From Acidobacteriota bacterium (lineage in GTDB: Bacteria > Acidobacteriota > Terriglobia > Bryobacterales > Bryobacteraceae), in contig JACTMJ010000020.1 in assembly GCA_014584705.1 (NCBI GenBank), positions 62,001-126,000 on the forward strand: a stretch of DNA of 64,000 nucleotides, given 5' to 3'. Under the pieces are notes generated by a model, which worked only from the letters and a program-made list of their open reading frames with translations, ran no database searches and was not told where the DNA came from. Positions 33,367-41,120 of the stretch are shown here, piece by piece (positions within the stretch are counted from its first letter, which is position 1; each line of letters starts with the position of its first letter). The position numbers and the translations under genes are program-made.

Positions 33367-34944
33367 ATGAACCGCCGACGTTTCCTGCAGGCCGCGGTTG
33401 CCGCGCCCGCCGTTGCAGCTTCCATGGGCTCCTGCGCGCTGAACCGGGATCCCCGCCCCAACGTGCTGTTTGTTATTAGCGACGATCAATCGCAACCGCA
33501 TACCAGTGCCTACGGTTCAAAGTTCGTGTCCACCCCCGGCTTCGACCGCATCGCGTCCGAGGGCGTGCTCTTCAAGAACGCGTTTGTGTCGACGCCATCC
33601 TGCTGCCCCTCGCGAGGATCGGTGCTTGCCGGCCTTGATTTCTTCCTGCTCAAGGAAGCCTCGATGAACCACACCGTCTGGCCATTGGGAAAGATCCCCT
33701 TGTATACCGACATGCTCAGCGATTACGGCTACCACGTCGGCTTTACAGGCAAAGGCTGGGGGCCTGGAAACTGGCAGGTTTCCGGGCGCGCGGTCTCCCC
33801 GGCGGGGCGGGAATATAACACCGCGAAAGCGGCCGCTCCCGACCGGGAACTGTCCACCGTCGATTACGCCGGGAACTTCGAGTTGTTTCTGGAATCGAGG
33901 CCGCCAGATACGCCGTTCTGTTTCTGGGTGGGCTTCCAGGAGCCGCACCGCCCGTTCGACAAAGGCGTGGGCGCGCGCAACGGGAAGAACCCCGCCGCCG
34001 TCGAGGTGCCGGGATTTCTTCCGGACCTTCCGGAAGTTCGCGGGGACATCGCCGACTACGCCTATGAAATTGAACATGCCGACAAGCACTTGCAGCGCAT
34101 TCTGGGCCTGCTTGAGCAACGCGGAGAATTGAACAACACGCTGATTATCGCAACGTCGGATAACGGCATGGCATTCCCCCGCGCCAAGGGGAACCTCTAC
34201 GATTACGGCACGCGCATGCCGCTCGCCATCCGCTGGAGCGCGCGCATTCCGGGCGGGCGCGTGGTGGACGATTTCGTCAGTCACCGCGATATCGCCCCCA
34301 CCATCCTTGAAGTCACCGGGTTGCGCGTGCCGGGTTCGATGAGCGGGGAAAGCCTGATGTACGTGCTCGATACGCGGCAGAGCGGCCAAGTGGACCCCAA
34401 GCGCCACTATGCCGTTTTCGGCATCGAGCGCCATTTTCCGGGGAGCCGCCCCAACGGAGCCGGTTACCCCTCCCGCGCCATTCGCACCAGCGAATATCTC
34501 TACATTCGCAATTTCACGCCGGACCGTAATCCGGTGGGCGACATCCCCGGCCCCGTCTGGCCGGCGGACGACCCGGTTGGCGGCTACGGCGATACCGACG
34601 GCGGCCCCTCCAAGACCGCTCTCTACGAGAAGCGCGACTCGTTCCCGATGCTTTTCGACGCCGCTTTCGGCAAGCGGCCCGCGGAGGAGCTGTATCTCAT
34701 CGCGGAGGATCCGTTCCAGCTCAAGAATCTGGCGATGGACCCGCAGTTCAGCGACGCCAAGCGCTCTCTCAGCGCGCAGCTCGACGACTACCTCACCCGC
34801 CACCGGGACCCGCGGTTCCTGCAGGACGGCGCGTTCTTCGACGAGGTCATGCGGCGCTATCCCGTCGAAGGAGCAAATGCTTCTGCCCCCGCCGCGATAT
34901 CGGTGCCGCCCCCGGTGTCAACGGTGCCGTCCGCGCCGCGCTAA
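33367..34944 (+). CDS. Tat-exported sulfatase (heparan N-sulfatase/arylsulfatase type)
   Basis: 525 residues with a twin-arginine start (MNRRRFLQAAVAAPAVAASM). The metal-binding start is NVLFVISDDQS (D39, D40). The formylglycine motif is C79-C80-P81-S82-R83 (STPSCCPSRGSVLAG), a proper C-x-P-S-R. SDNGMAFPRAKGNLYDYGTR gives the second metal Asp/Asn pair. The C-terminal region shares the RSVRT/RAIRTSEYLYIRNF-type substrate subdomain. Likely releases sulfate from a polysaccharide or sulfonated sugar outside the cytoplasm. A formylglycine-generating enzyme is needed but not present in the window. Convergent with a second sulfatase, 11 bp apart. Confidence 0.92.
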   Translation: MNRRRFLQAAVAAPAVAASMGSCALNRDPRPNVLFVISDDQSQPHTSAYGSKFVSTPGFDRIASEGVLFKNAFVSTPSCCPSRGSVLAGLDFFLLKEASMNHTVWPLGKIPLYTDMLSDYGYHVGFTGKGWGPGNWQVSGRAVSPAGREYNTAKAAAPDRELSTVDYAGNFELFLESRPPDTPFCFWVGFQEPHRPFDKGVGARNGKNPAAVEVPGFLPDLPEVRGDIADYAYEIEHADKHLQRILGLLEQRGELNNTLIIATSDNGMAFPRAKGNLYDYGTRMPLAIRWSARIPGGRVVDDFVSHRDIAPTILEVTGLRVPGSMSGESLMYVLDTRQSGQVDPKRHYAVFGIERHFPGSRPNGAGYPSRAIRTSEYLYIRNFTPDRNPVGDIPGPVWPADDPVGGYGDTDGGPSKTALYEKRDSFPMLFDAAFGKRPAEELYLIAEDPFQLKNLAMDPQFSDAKRSLSAQLDDYLTRHRDPRFLQDGAFFDEVMRRYPVEGANASAPAAISVPPPVSTVPSAPR

Positions 34945-34955
34945 GTTGGCCCGCG

Positions 34956-36365
34956 CTACAGCGCCGGGGGCACAATGCCGCGCACGGATGTGGGGTCCCC
35001 CGCGTTGGGCTGCCGCGAGAGCGGCGGCAGATAGTCGTAGCTCGCGTTCATCCAATCACTCAGCAGGTTTCGGTGCCTTAGCACTTCGGCCTCATACTCG
35101 GGGCGATCGATGGCATTGTCGAACTCGTTGGGGTCTTTCCGCAGATCGTAAAACTCCAGCGCCGGCCGGGAGGTTTCGAGCAACCGTGTTTGCTGCTGCG
35201 TCAGGCCCCCGCTCCTCGCCCGACGCCGGATCGCCGCCCAGCTCGGAGAGTCTTCAAGATCCCAGGACGGGCGGTAGCCCAACTCCGGTCGCGCATTGAA
35301 AATGAGCTTGAAGTTGGCGGTGCGCACGGAGCGCATCGGGTCGTAGGTGTCGTGCCAGTTGCGCTCGCCGTAAACCGCGTCGCGGGCCTCGTACGCCTCT
35401 CCGCGCAGCAAAGGCAGAAAGCCGCGGCCCTGCATTTTCGCCGTCGGCCGAATCCCCGCCGCCGCCAGCCACGTGGGCGCCAGGTCCACGTGGCTGATGA
35501 GCTCGTCTCGCACCCCACCAGCGGCGATCTTGCCCGGCCACCATGCAATCAGCGGGACGTGAATCCCCGGATCGTAAAGCGTTCCTTTCGCGCGAGGAAA
35601 GGGAAGGCCATTGTCGCCGGTAACAATCACCAGCGTATTTTCGAGCAGACCGCGTTCGCGCAGAACGCCGAGCAGTTCGCCGCACTCCGTGTCGAAACGG
35701 GAGATCTCGTCGTAGTAGAGCGCCAGATCCTTGCGAACCGCCGGATCGTCGGGCAGATATGGCGGCACGGTCACCTTCGCCGGGTCGTGCGGCGGCGTCA
35801 CCGCGCCGGGCGCATACGGACGGTGCGGGTCCGTGGAGCCAAACTGCAGGAAGAACGGCTTCCCCTTCGGCAGCTTGTCGGCAAACGCGGAGAACGGCGC
35901 TTTGGCATCGCCGTAAAAATCGAGTTTCTTCTCAAAGTTCGCGCCCTGGTGATGCTTACGGAAAATGCCGGTGAAATATCCGCGCTCTTTGAGCAGATCG
36001 AGCACCGTCGTTTCCCATGGCGGCATCGGCGCGTGCAAGCGCGACGTGCCGATCGTGTGCGGTGTGCAGCCGGAGAAGATAGCGGAACGGTTCGGGCTGC
36101 ACTGCGGAGAGGCCACGAACGCATTCGCAAAACGCACGCCTTCGCGAGCCAACTGGTCAATCCGCGGCGTCCGGACGTGCGGATTGCCATAGCAGCCAAG
36201 ATCGGGCACGCTATGGTCGTCCGAAATCAAAAACACGAAATTCGGTAACGCCGCCGGGTTCCCGGAAGAGCCCTGCGCCCCAGCCCCGAGAGATTGAGGA
36301 GCAGCCACGACGCCCGCACCCATGGAACCCGCCAGAAACCGCCTTCGACCGATTGAAGATTGCAT
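34956..36365 (-). CDS. Tat-exported sulfatase, second of a convergent pair
   Basis: 469 residues from ATG 36365, where the twin-arginine signal begins (MQSSIGRRRFLAGSMGAGVV). Metal site NFVFLISDDHSVPDLGCYG (D49, D50). The activation motif reads C89-S90-P91-N92-R93 (ASPQCSPNRSAIFSG): the fourth position is Asn, where most characterised sulfatases have Ser or Ala. GDNGLPFPRAKGTLYDPGIH is the second metal segment. Family resemblance is to heparan-N-sulfatase-like enzymes. Tail-to-tail with the 33367 sulfatase, so the pair may have arisen by duplication with inversion, although their sequences differ widely. Confidence 0.92.
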   Translation of the reverse strand: MQSSIGRRRFLAGSMGAGVVAAPQSLGAGAQGSSGNPAALPNFVFLISDDHSVPDLGCYGNPHVRTPRIDQLAREGVRFANAFVASPQCSPNRSAIFSGCTPHTIGTSRLHAPMPPWETTVLDLLKERGYFTGIFRKHHQGANFEKKLDFYGDAKAPFSAFADKLPKGKPFFLQFGSTDPHRPYAPGAVTPPHDPAKVTVPPYLPDDPAVRKDLALYYDEISRFDTECGELLGVLRERGLLENTLVIVTGDNGLPFPRAKGTLYDPGIHVPLIAWWPGKIAAGGVRDELISHVDLAPTWLAAAGIRPTAKMQGRGFLPLLRGEAYEARDAVYGERNWHDTYDPMRSVRTANFKLIFNARPELGYRPSWDLEDSPSWAAIRRRARSGGLTQQQTRLLETSRPALEFYDLRKDPNEFDNAIDRPEYEAEVLRHRNLLSDWMNASYDYLPPLSRQPNAGDPTSVRGIVPPAL

Positions 36366-36424
36366 CACGCTACCGAGTATATGAACTTCCCGCATTGCCG
36401 CGGAATCGCCCGATGCCGCCAGGC

Positions 36425-36616
36425 TCACTGCGGAGCGGGGACGGAACCATCCGGGAAGTCCAGGAGAGTTCGCATAGCGCCGCCCACGTGAAAGTCGCGC
36501 CAGTCACCGAAATACTGTGCCAACTGAATCTTCTCCACACTCTCGCTTTCACGGGTTGCCCGGCAAGGAAGCGGACGGCGCCGGGGTGTGCGAGCACACT
36601 GCTCAATTGACGCCAT
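36425..36616 (-). other. Doubtful 63-codon open frame
   Basis: A short open frame in the 1.3-kb gap whose end (FGDWRDFHVGGAMRTLLDFP) has better amino-acid composition than the surrounding noncoding frames and could be a remnant of a gene C-terminus. No ribosome site or homologous family is recognised. Left as doubtful rather than called a gene. Confidence 0.2.
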
Positions 36617-36689
36617 GCCGTGAGGATTGAGAAAAATTGCACGATTTGCGCGGGGCGTTCCAAGTTTCCTAAGCCATTTGTCTCCAGTA

Positions 36690-37020
36690 GCCTACAGAGG
36701 TTTCTGACTGCTGGTCGTTGTCCGGATTGTCCGGATGGATCCGGACAATCCGGCCTGTGCTTGAGGCCGGTTTTCCGCGGAACTGCGCGCTGTTCGATGC
36801 GGAGTTTTCCAAAGTTTCGCCTGTCAAGGAACGGTGGAAGGAATGCCTTTCGCGCAGTGGGTTGCCAAACCCACCGGGGAACGCAGTTCTCCCGCACGTT
36901 TGATTGTCGGTTTTGCATTGCCCGAAACGAACTGTCCGGCCAGGGCGGGCGTGCTTCCCGGGCGGCTAATCGCTTCGGTTGGCGGGAGTTAGGGGCGGGT
37001 GAATTTGTTTGAAGTAGCGG
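36690..37020 (-). repeat. Dispersed intergenic repeat, copy B
   Basis: Read on the minus strand from about 37020, this aligns with copy A at 30.86 kb: GCTACTT...CAAATTCA, TTAGCC, CAGTTCGTTTCGG, GCAAAACCGACAATCAAACG then TGCGGGAGAA (36885-36918), a looser middle, then a perfect palindrome CCGGATTGTCCGGAT-GG-ATCCGGACAATCCGG at 36722-36753. Relative to copy A, one base pair in the stem is swapped on both arms (T:A to A:T), so pairing is kept. Orientation is opposite to copy A; the intervening 5.7 kb holds the secreted protein and both sulfatases. Confidence 0.75.
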
Positions 37021-37660
37021 TGACCGTTCCATTGAGCCGCAGGGATTCTCCGCGTTCCTGTCGGCCGGCCGGCGTTTTGGTTTGGCGTTCCTGGAATGCC
37101 GTTGGCGGGAAGGGCGTCGTCTCACTGCATGCGGCCAGTGGGGGACCTTTGGGATGCACGGGCGTTCGAGTGCCCATCCAAATGTGGCCGGGCGTGGCCG
37201 CCGGGAAGTCGCACCGCCAAACGGGGCGGATGCTCCGCGGACTCGCTCGCGCGAGGCGGAGTTGTTGGCGCGGACCCTGGGCTGACGCCCAGGGCTGGGG
37301 TTTGCCGCCCGTTGGGCTTTTTGGGGCGGGGGGTGGAATTGTCCTACGGTCGGAAGGATGTCGTGCCTACTGCAAGACCGGCGGTCAAAATCCTGGCTCT
37401 AACTTCGGACGTCATCGGTGCGGGCCTGCCTGGCTTCGACCAACGCGCTCTCGTCGAGGGGCGGGGCCAAAAATGCATGTGCGGTTTTCGCTGGACCCCA
37501 CCCCAACGCAAGGAGGCGGTGACCAGAAATACAGACCTGTGACAACGATGCCAGAGCATCGGCCCCGACCACGCAGTGTAGGCTGCATTGCTTCGATCTC
37601 AAGACTGCTTCGTTACCGGGACGACAAGGGAGTCCTCCGTCTTCCTTTCACAGAGACGCA
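37021..37660. other. Gap without a supported gene; contains a small GC-rich hairpin
   Basis: 640 bp between repeat copy B and the symporter stop. A long plus-strand open frame crosses it, but its translation is Gly/Arg/Cys-rich and continues antisense into the symporter, so I do not call it. The only structure is CCCTGGGC-TGAC-GCCCAGGG at 37275-37294, resembling the small GC hairpins common in intergenic repeats. Confidence 0.5.
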
Positions 37661-39274
37661 TCATGAATGTCCCCGGAGATCCCACGACTTCGCCTCAATC
37701 TCCTCCGATATGGTTGCGACAGGCAGACTCCACCGCGTCAAGCCCAGCCATTTATCGCTTGGCGGCGATGAAGAGAGCAGACTTGCGAGATAGCCGCATG
37801 CCATCGTAGCCAAGGTTCCCAGGAAACCGAAGTAGAACGTGGAGATTCGTCCCAATTCCATCGCGGCGAGGGCCACGCCGGATGCGCCGATACCGCTGTC
37901 CGAGGGAACCAGCACTCTGAGCAACGGCACACAGATAGTTATGAGAAATCCGATGAGTGCGCCAATCAATGCTCCTCGCCCGTTGGTCCGCCTCGTCAGT
38001 AGACCCAGGAGGAAAACTCCCAAGAGGACGCCGGAGAAGGGATACATCACGATATTCAAAATTTGCAGAATGTTATTCTTCTCCCCCAATTCCTTTACGA
38101 CAAAGCCAAAAACGATGATCGCAACTCCCACGGCGGCGATCAATCGTCTCGCGAGCCGCAGATTCTCCGGTTCGGTTACCGATCGACGATACCAGCATTG
38201 AATAGCGTGAGTATGGATAGCCGCGGTGACTGCGGTAATCCCCGAGGTCAGGCTCGTGAGAACGGCGGATACGACGGCAACGATCATCAGGCCTCGAACT
38301 CCCGCCGGAAGCACATTCATCACAAAGACGGCAAATGCGTCATCGGGCGATCGCATCGCCGCGGCAGCTTCCGGATGGTGATGGAAATACGTAAACATAA
38401 TCAGCCCCAGACAAGGGAAGATCAGGCTTATGGGCTTCAACCAAATGGCATTTCGCCACAAGGCTGCCTTAGCTTCTCGTTCCGATTTCGCGGTGAGATA
38501 TGTCTGCAGTATCACCTGATCCGCTCCCGAACTGGCAAGCATCCCCACGAATCCGAGAAGAATTCCACTTGAGAGGCTGAGTTCCGTTGTGGGATCAAAC
38601 AACGGAGGCATCTCCAACTTGCCGAACGCAAGCCCGGTTGTAATAACACCCTCCAGCCCGCCGCTAAGTTGCACACCCAGCAACACCATAGAGACAATGG
38701 CGAAAGTGAACACAAAGAATTGGATTACGTCGGTCCAGATTACTGCATACATACCCCCTGTGAATGCGAAGAAGGTTCCAAGACCGCCGAGCAAAGCGAT
38801 GACCCATCGCTGTTGTTCCGTACCCCAACCGAGCATTTGCACGGACACCAGAGAAGCGGAGTAAGCCATCGTCGCCATCCACATGATCCTGGCGCCCAGG
38901 AACAGCACGGTTCCCATCGACCTTACCTTCAGATCGAAGCGCTTCTCGAGGTATTCATACGCCGTTGTTATTTTGAGCTTCATGAAGACGGTCGGAAAGA
39001 GCCAGATCACTACCGGCGCGGCGAGAATGATGCCGATGGTTTGCAAGCCGATCCACACGGTCCCGTTTGGCCGGCTCAGCCACCCAGTCACTCCTATCAA
39101 GGTGTTGGTGCTGAAGAGCGCCATATACATGCTCAGAGCGACGGGCCAGCGGCCCATGGATCGTCCGGCGAGGAAGACATCCTCACGATTGTGGATTTTC
39201 GAACTCTGATAACGAGCCACCCAAACCAGCAAAGTCAGGTAACTGGCAATCACTAGCCAATCTATCCAGATCAC
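37661..39274 (-). CDS. Sodium:solute symporter family (SSS) transporter
   Basis: 537 residues with about 13 predicted membrane helices. The N-terminus is IDWLVIASYLTLLVWVARYQ, followed by EDVFLAGRSMGRWPVALSMY, the family block after helix 1. FLGARIMWMATMAYSASLVS and AFTGGMYAVIWTDVIQFFVF are also typical of SGLT/SSS carriers. It probably imports a sugar or sugar acid with Na+. It is the last gene of the minus arm of the catabolic island (aldolase, TonB receptor, propeller protein, symporter), 65 bp after the propeller gene. Substrate cannot be read from sequence; some SSS members carry sialic acid or galactose. Confidence 0.93.
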   Translation of the reverse strand: MIWIDWLVIASYLTLLVWVARYQSSKIHNREDVFLAGRSMGRWPVALSMYMALFSTNTLIGVTGWLSRPNGTVWIGLQTIGIILAAPVVIWLFPTVFMKLKITTAYEYLEKRFDLKVRSMGTVLFLGARIMWMATMAYSASLVSVQMLGWGTEQQRWVIALLGGLGTFFAFTGGMYAVIWTDVIQFFVFTFAIVSMVLLGVQLSGGLEGVITTGLAFGKLEMPPLFDPTTELSLSSGILLGFVGMLASSGADQVILQTYLTAKSEREAKAALWRNAIWLKPISLIFPCLGLIMFTYFHHHPEAAAAMRSPDDAFAVFVMNVLPAGVRGLMIVAVVSAVLTSLTSGITAVTAAIHTHAIQCWYRRSVTEPENLRLARRLIAAVGVAIIVFGFVVKELGEKNNILQILNIVMYPFSGVLLGVFLLGLLTRRTNGRGALIGALIGFLITICVPLLRVLVPSDSGIGASGVALAAMELGRISTFYFGFLGTLATMACGYLASLLSSSPPSDKWLGLTRWSLPVATISEEIEAKSWDLRGHS

Positions 39275-39339
39275 GAATCCCCCAGATCACGGCACAGCAC
39301 GCATCACGTGGCCTCTGGGAGGCCACTCCGCGGCCGGGA

Positions 39340-40998
39340 CTACTCACGGTGGCTGGAGCTTGACGGCACAGGCAAGTCCCGCGTTCCCTCGGCGCCCGGA
39401 CTCCCCGCCGCCAGGAAGCCGCGACTTTCACCGGCCGGTGTGGGGCTCACCCAGAAGGCATAGAGACTCGCGTCGCGCACATAGAAACGAATGGCGACGT
39501 CCCTGCCCGCAAGCTCCGCCAGGGTGCGTCCCCCTTTCCACGACAGGGCGAGTCTGGTCCCATCCCGCTTCACGGCAATGGATTGCTTGCGACTGAACGG
39601 TTCCAAGACACGGCCACCCGCATCCAGCACTTCCGCCTCGATGGATCCGCGGCTCGCGTCAGCATTCACAAACAGATAAGCGCCACTGAACCGCAGTTTC
39701 CGGGTGAGCAATACACCCTGCCCGATCGCATCCATCGATGCAAAACCATCGCGGCGGAGCACCGCCAAGCCAGTGCTCGCGTCCCCATCCGCATTGATGC
39801 CTGGCGCGCCCGAGGGGTTGCCGCGACGTCCGCTGAAGTAGAAATAGAGCTTGTCTCCCACCACAATGCAGCCTCCGCCAACCGACTGCACATTCCCCCA
39901 ATTCCAGTTGCCTCTCTTTTCAGAGACTCCGATGAAGGGCCTGCGATCCGGGCGGTCCCAATGAAATCCGTCTCGGCTGTAACCAAGCACAATCTCGTTC
40001 CGCTTGGGCCTGTCCACAATCTCCGCGTTCTCGGGCCCTCTCCAGATACTGAACAGGCCGAGCATCAGGCTCTCATACGGCGTGGCATCCAAATTGTAAA
40101 GCTGGGCCGGCGCCTTAATCTCCGGGTCCGGTAAGTCGCGCTCGTCCGCGCTTTCCCATTGCGCAAGTTCCCGGCGTTCCTTCCAACCTTCGGCAAAGTC
40201 TTCGACTTCTTTGTAATAGCGAACGCGCCCGATCCCCGGCGGCAACTCAGGCGCGGACAGCGGACCCACATTGCTCACGCGCACGCTGTAGACCCAGCGG
40301 TTCCGAAAGGGATTGAAGAACATGGAACTGCGGTCGTAATTGGGCTGCTTATAGGTGCGGCCCGTACCCAGGGTCTCGCCCCAATGAATTCCATCGGGCG
40401 AGGCGATGAAGTGAATCGCGTCTTCGAGCCGCCCGCTTGTGAACACCATCATTTTGTGGCGCTTCGCCGGATCCTTCTCATTCAGGTCCAGCCAGACGCT
40501 CGCCGAGTCGCGCAGACCCTTGCGTACGACGTTCGTACCGGGCACAACGTCCAGCCGCGGACGCTCCCACTTCACGCCATCCCGGGATGTGGCATAGCAG
40601 GTGTCCGCGTCACAGCGGTACCACGCGCGGAACAGCTTCATCGTGGGGTCGTAAAAAATGCCATCGCTGAACGCCATCGCGTACCTGCGTTGACCCTCTA
40701 GCCCGGCGCGAATTACAGGATTCGCGGAGTGCATCCGCGGCTGATGGAAGCGCCGCTTCAGCGTGGTGGATTGAATCAGAAAATCGTCCACAAACAGCTG
40801 TCTGCCAACATCAATCGGCACGACCTCGGGTGGGTGCTCCAGGTAGGGCACCGGGCGATATGCGCGCGAAAGCGTTCGTTGCGGAGGCCAGACTCCTTCG
40901 ATCCGTATCCCGTTATAGAGAACCTCAGCGGGAGCCGACTGGATCAGCAGCAGAACCCACAACACGCATACGCTTTGTCTTGCAATCAAAGCACCCAT
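39340..40998 (-). CDS. Secreted five-bladed-propeller glycosidase-like protein (GH32/43-like)
   Basis: 552 residues from ATG 40998, which has GGGAGAA about 9 nt upstream and opens a signal segment (QSVCVLWVLLLIQSAPAEVL); the frame continues upstream to 41115. Repeated blade motifs are visible: DGIFYDPTMKLFRAWYRCDA, CYATSRDGVKWERPRLDVVP, IHFIASPDGIHWGETLGTG, IVLGYSRDGFHWDRPDRRPF and KLYFYFSGR. This 'SxDGxxW' pattern is that of GH43/GH32/GH130-like propellers. A C-terminal beta-sandwich (SIEAEVLDAGGRVLEPFSRK) resembles the GH32 accessory domain. Catalytic acids not assigned. Between the TonB receptor and the SSS gene, so likely processes the same substrate outside the inner membrane. Confidence 0.8.
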   Translation of the reverse strand: MGALIARQSVCVLWVLLLIQSAPAEVLYNGIRIEGVWPPQRTLSRAYRPVPYLEHPPEVVPIDVGRQLFVDDFLIQSTTLKRRFHQPRMHSANPVIRAGLEGQRRYAMAFSDGIFYDPTMKLFRAWYRCDADTCYATSRDGVKWERPRLDVVPGTNVVRKGLRDSASVWLDLNEKDPAKRHKMMVFTSGRLEDAIHFIASPDGIHWGETLGTGRTYKQPNYDRSSMFFNPFRNRWVYSVRVSNVGPLSAPELPPGIGRVRYYKEVEDFAEGWKERRELAQWESADERDLPDPEIKAPAQLYNLDATPYESLMLGLFSIWRGPENAEIVDRPKRNEIVLGYSRDGFHWDRPDRRPFIGVSEKRGNWNWGNVQSVGGGCIVVGDKLYFYFSGRRGNPSGAPGINADGDASTGLAVLRRDGFASMDAIGQGVLLTRKLRFSGAYLFVNADASRGSIEAEVLDAGGRVLEPFSRKQSIAVKRDGTRLALSWKGGRTLAELAGRDVAIRFYVRDASLYAFWVSPTPAGESRGFLAAGSPGAEGTRDLPVPSSSSHRE

Positions 40999-41068
40999 TT
41001 TCTGGCGTTCTCCCAAATACATCACGATCGACCGCGGTCGACCGCCCTCCGACAAAGTTTTCGTGTCC

Positions 41069-41112
41069 GGTGCGAAGGCTCCGGCTCGCCGGCGCGGCAG
41101 AGCCTTCGCACC
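41069..41112 (-). terminator. Hairpin between the TonB receptor and the propeller gene
   Basis: Perfect 13-bp arms GGTGCGAAGGCTC (41069-41081) and GAGCCTTCGCACC (41100-41112) with an 18-nt GC-rich loop, 9 bp after the receptor stop (41121) and 71 bp before the downstream ATG (40998). In minus-strand sense the second arm is followed by GGACACGAAAACTTTG, not a U-run. It may reduce transcription into the downstream genes or stabilise the receptor mRNA end. Confidence 0.55.
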
Positions 41113-41120
41113 CATCCTGG

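Noticed and set aside
36999-37793. 264-codon plus-strand open frame in the gap before the symporter
   Set aside because: Gly/Arg/Cys-rich translation, no family, and it continues antisense into the SSS gene.
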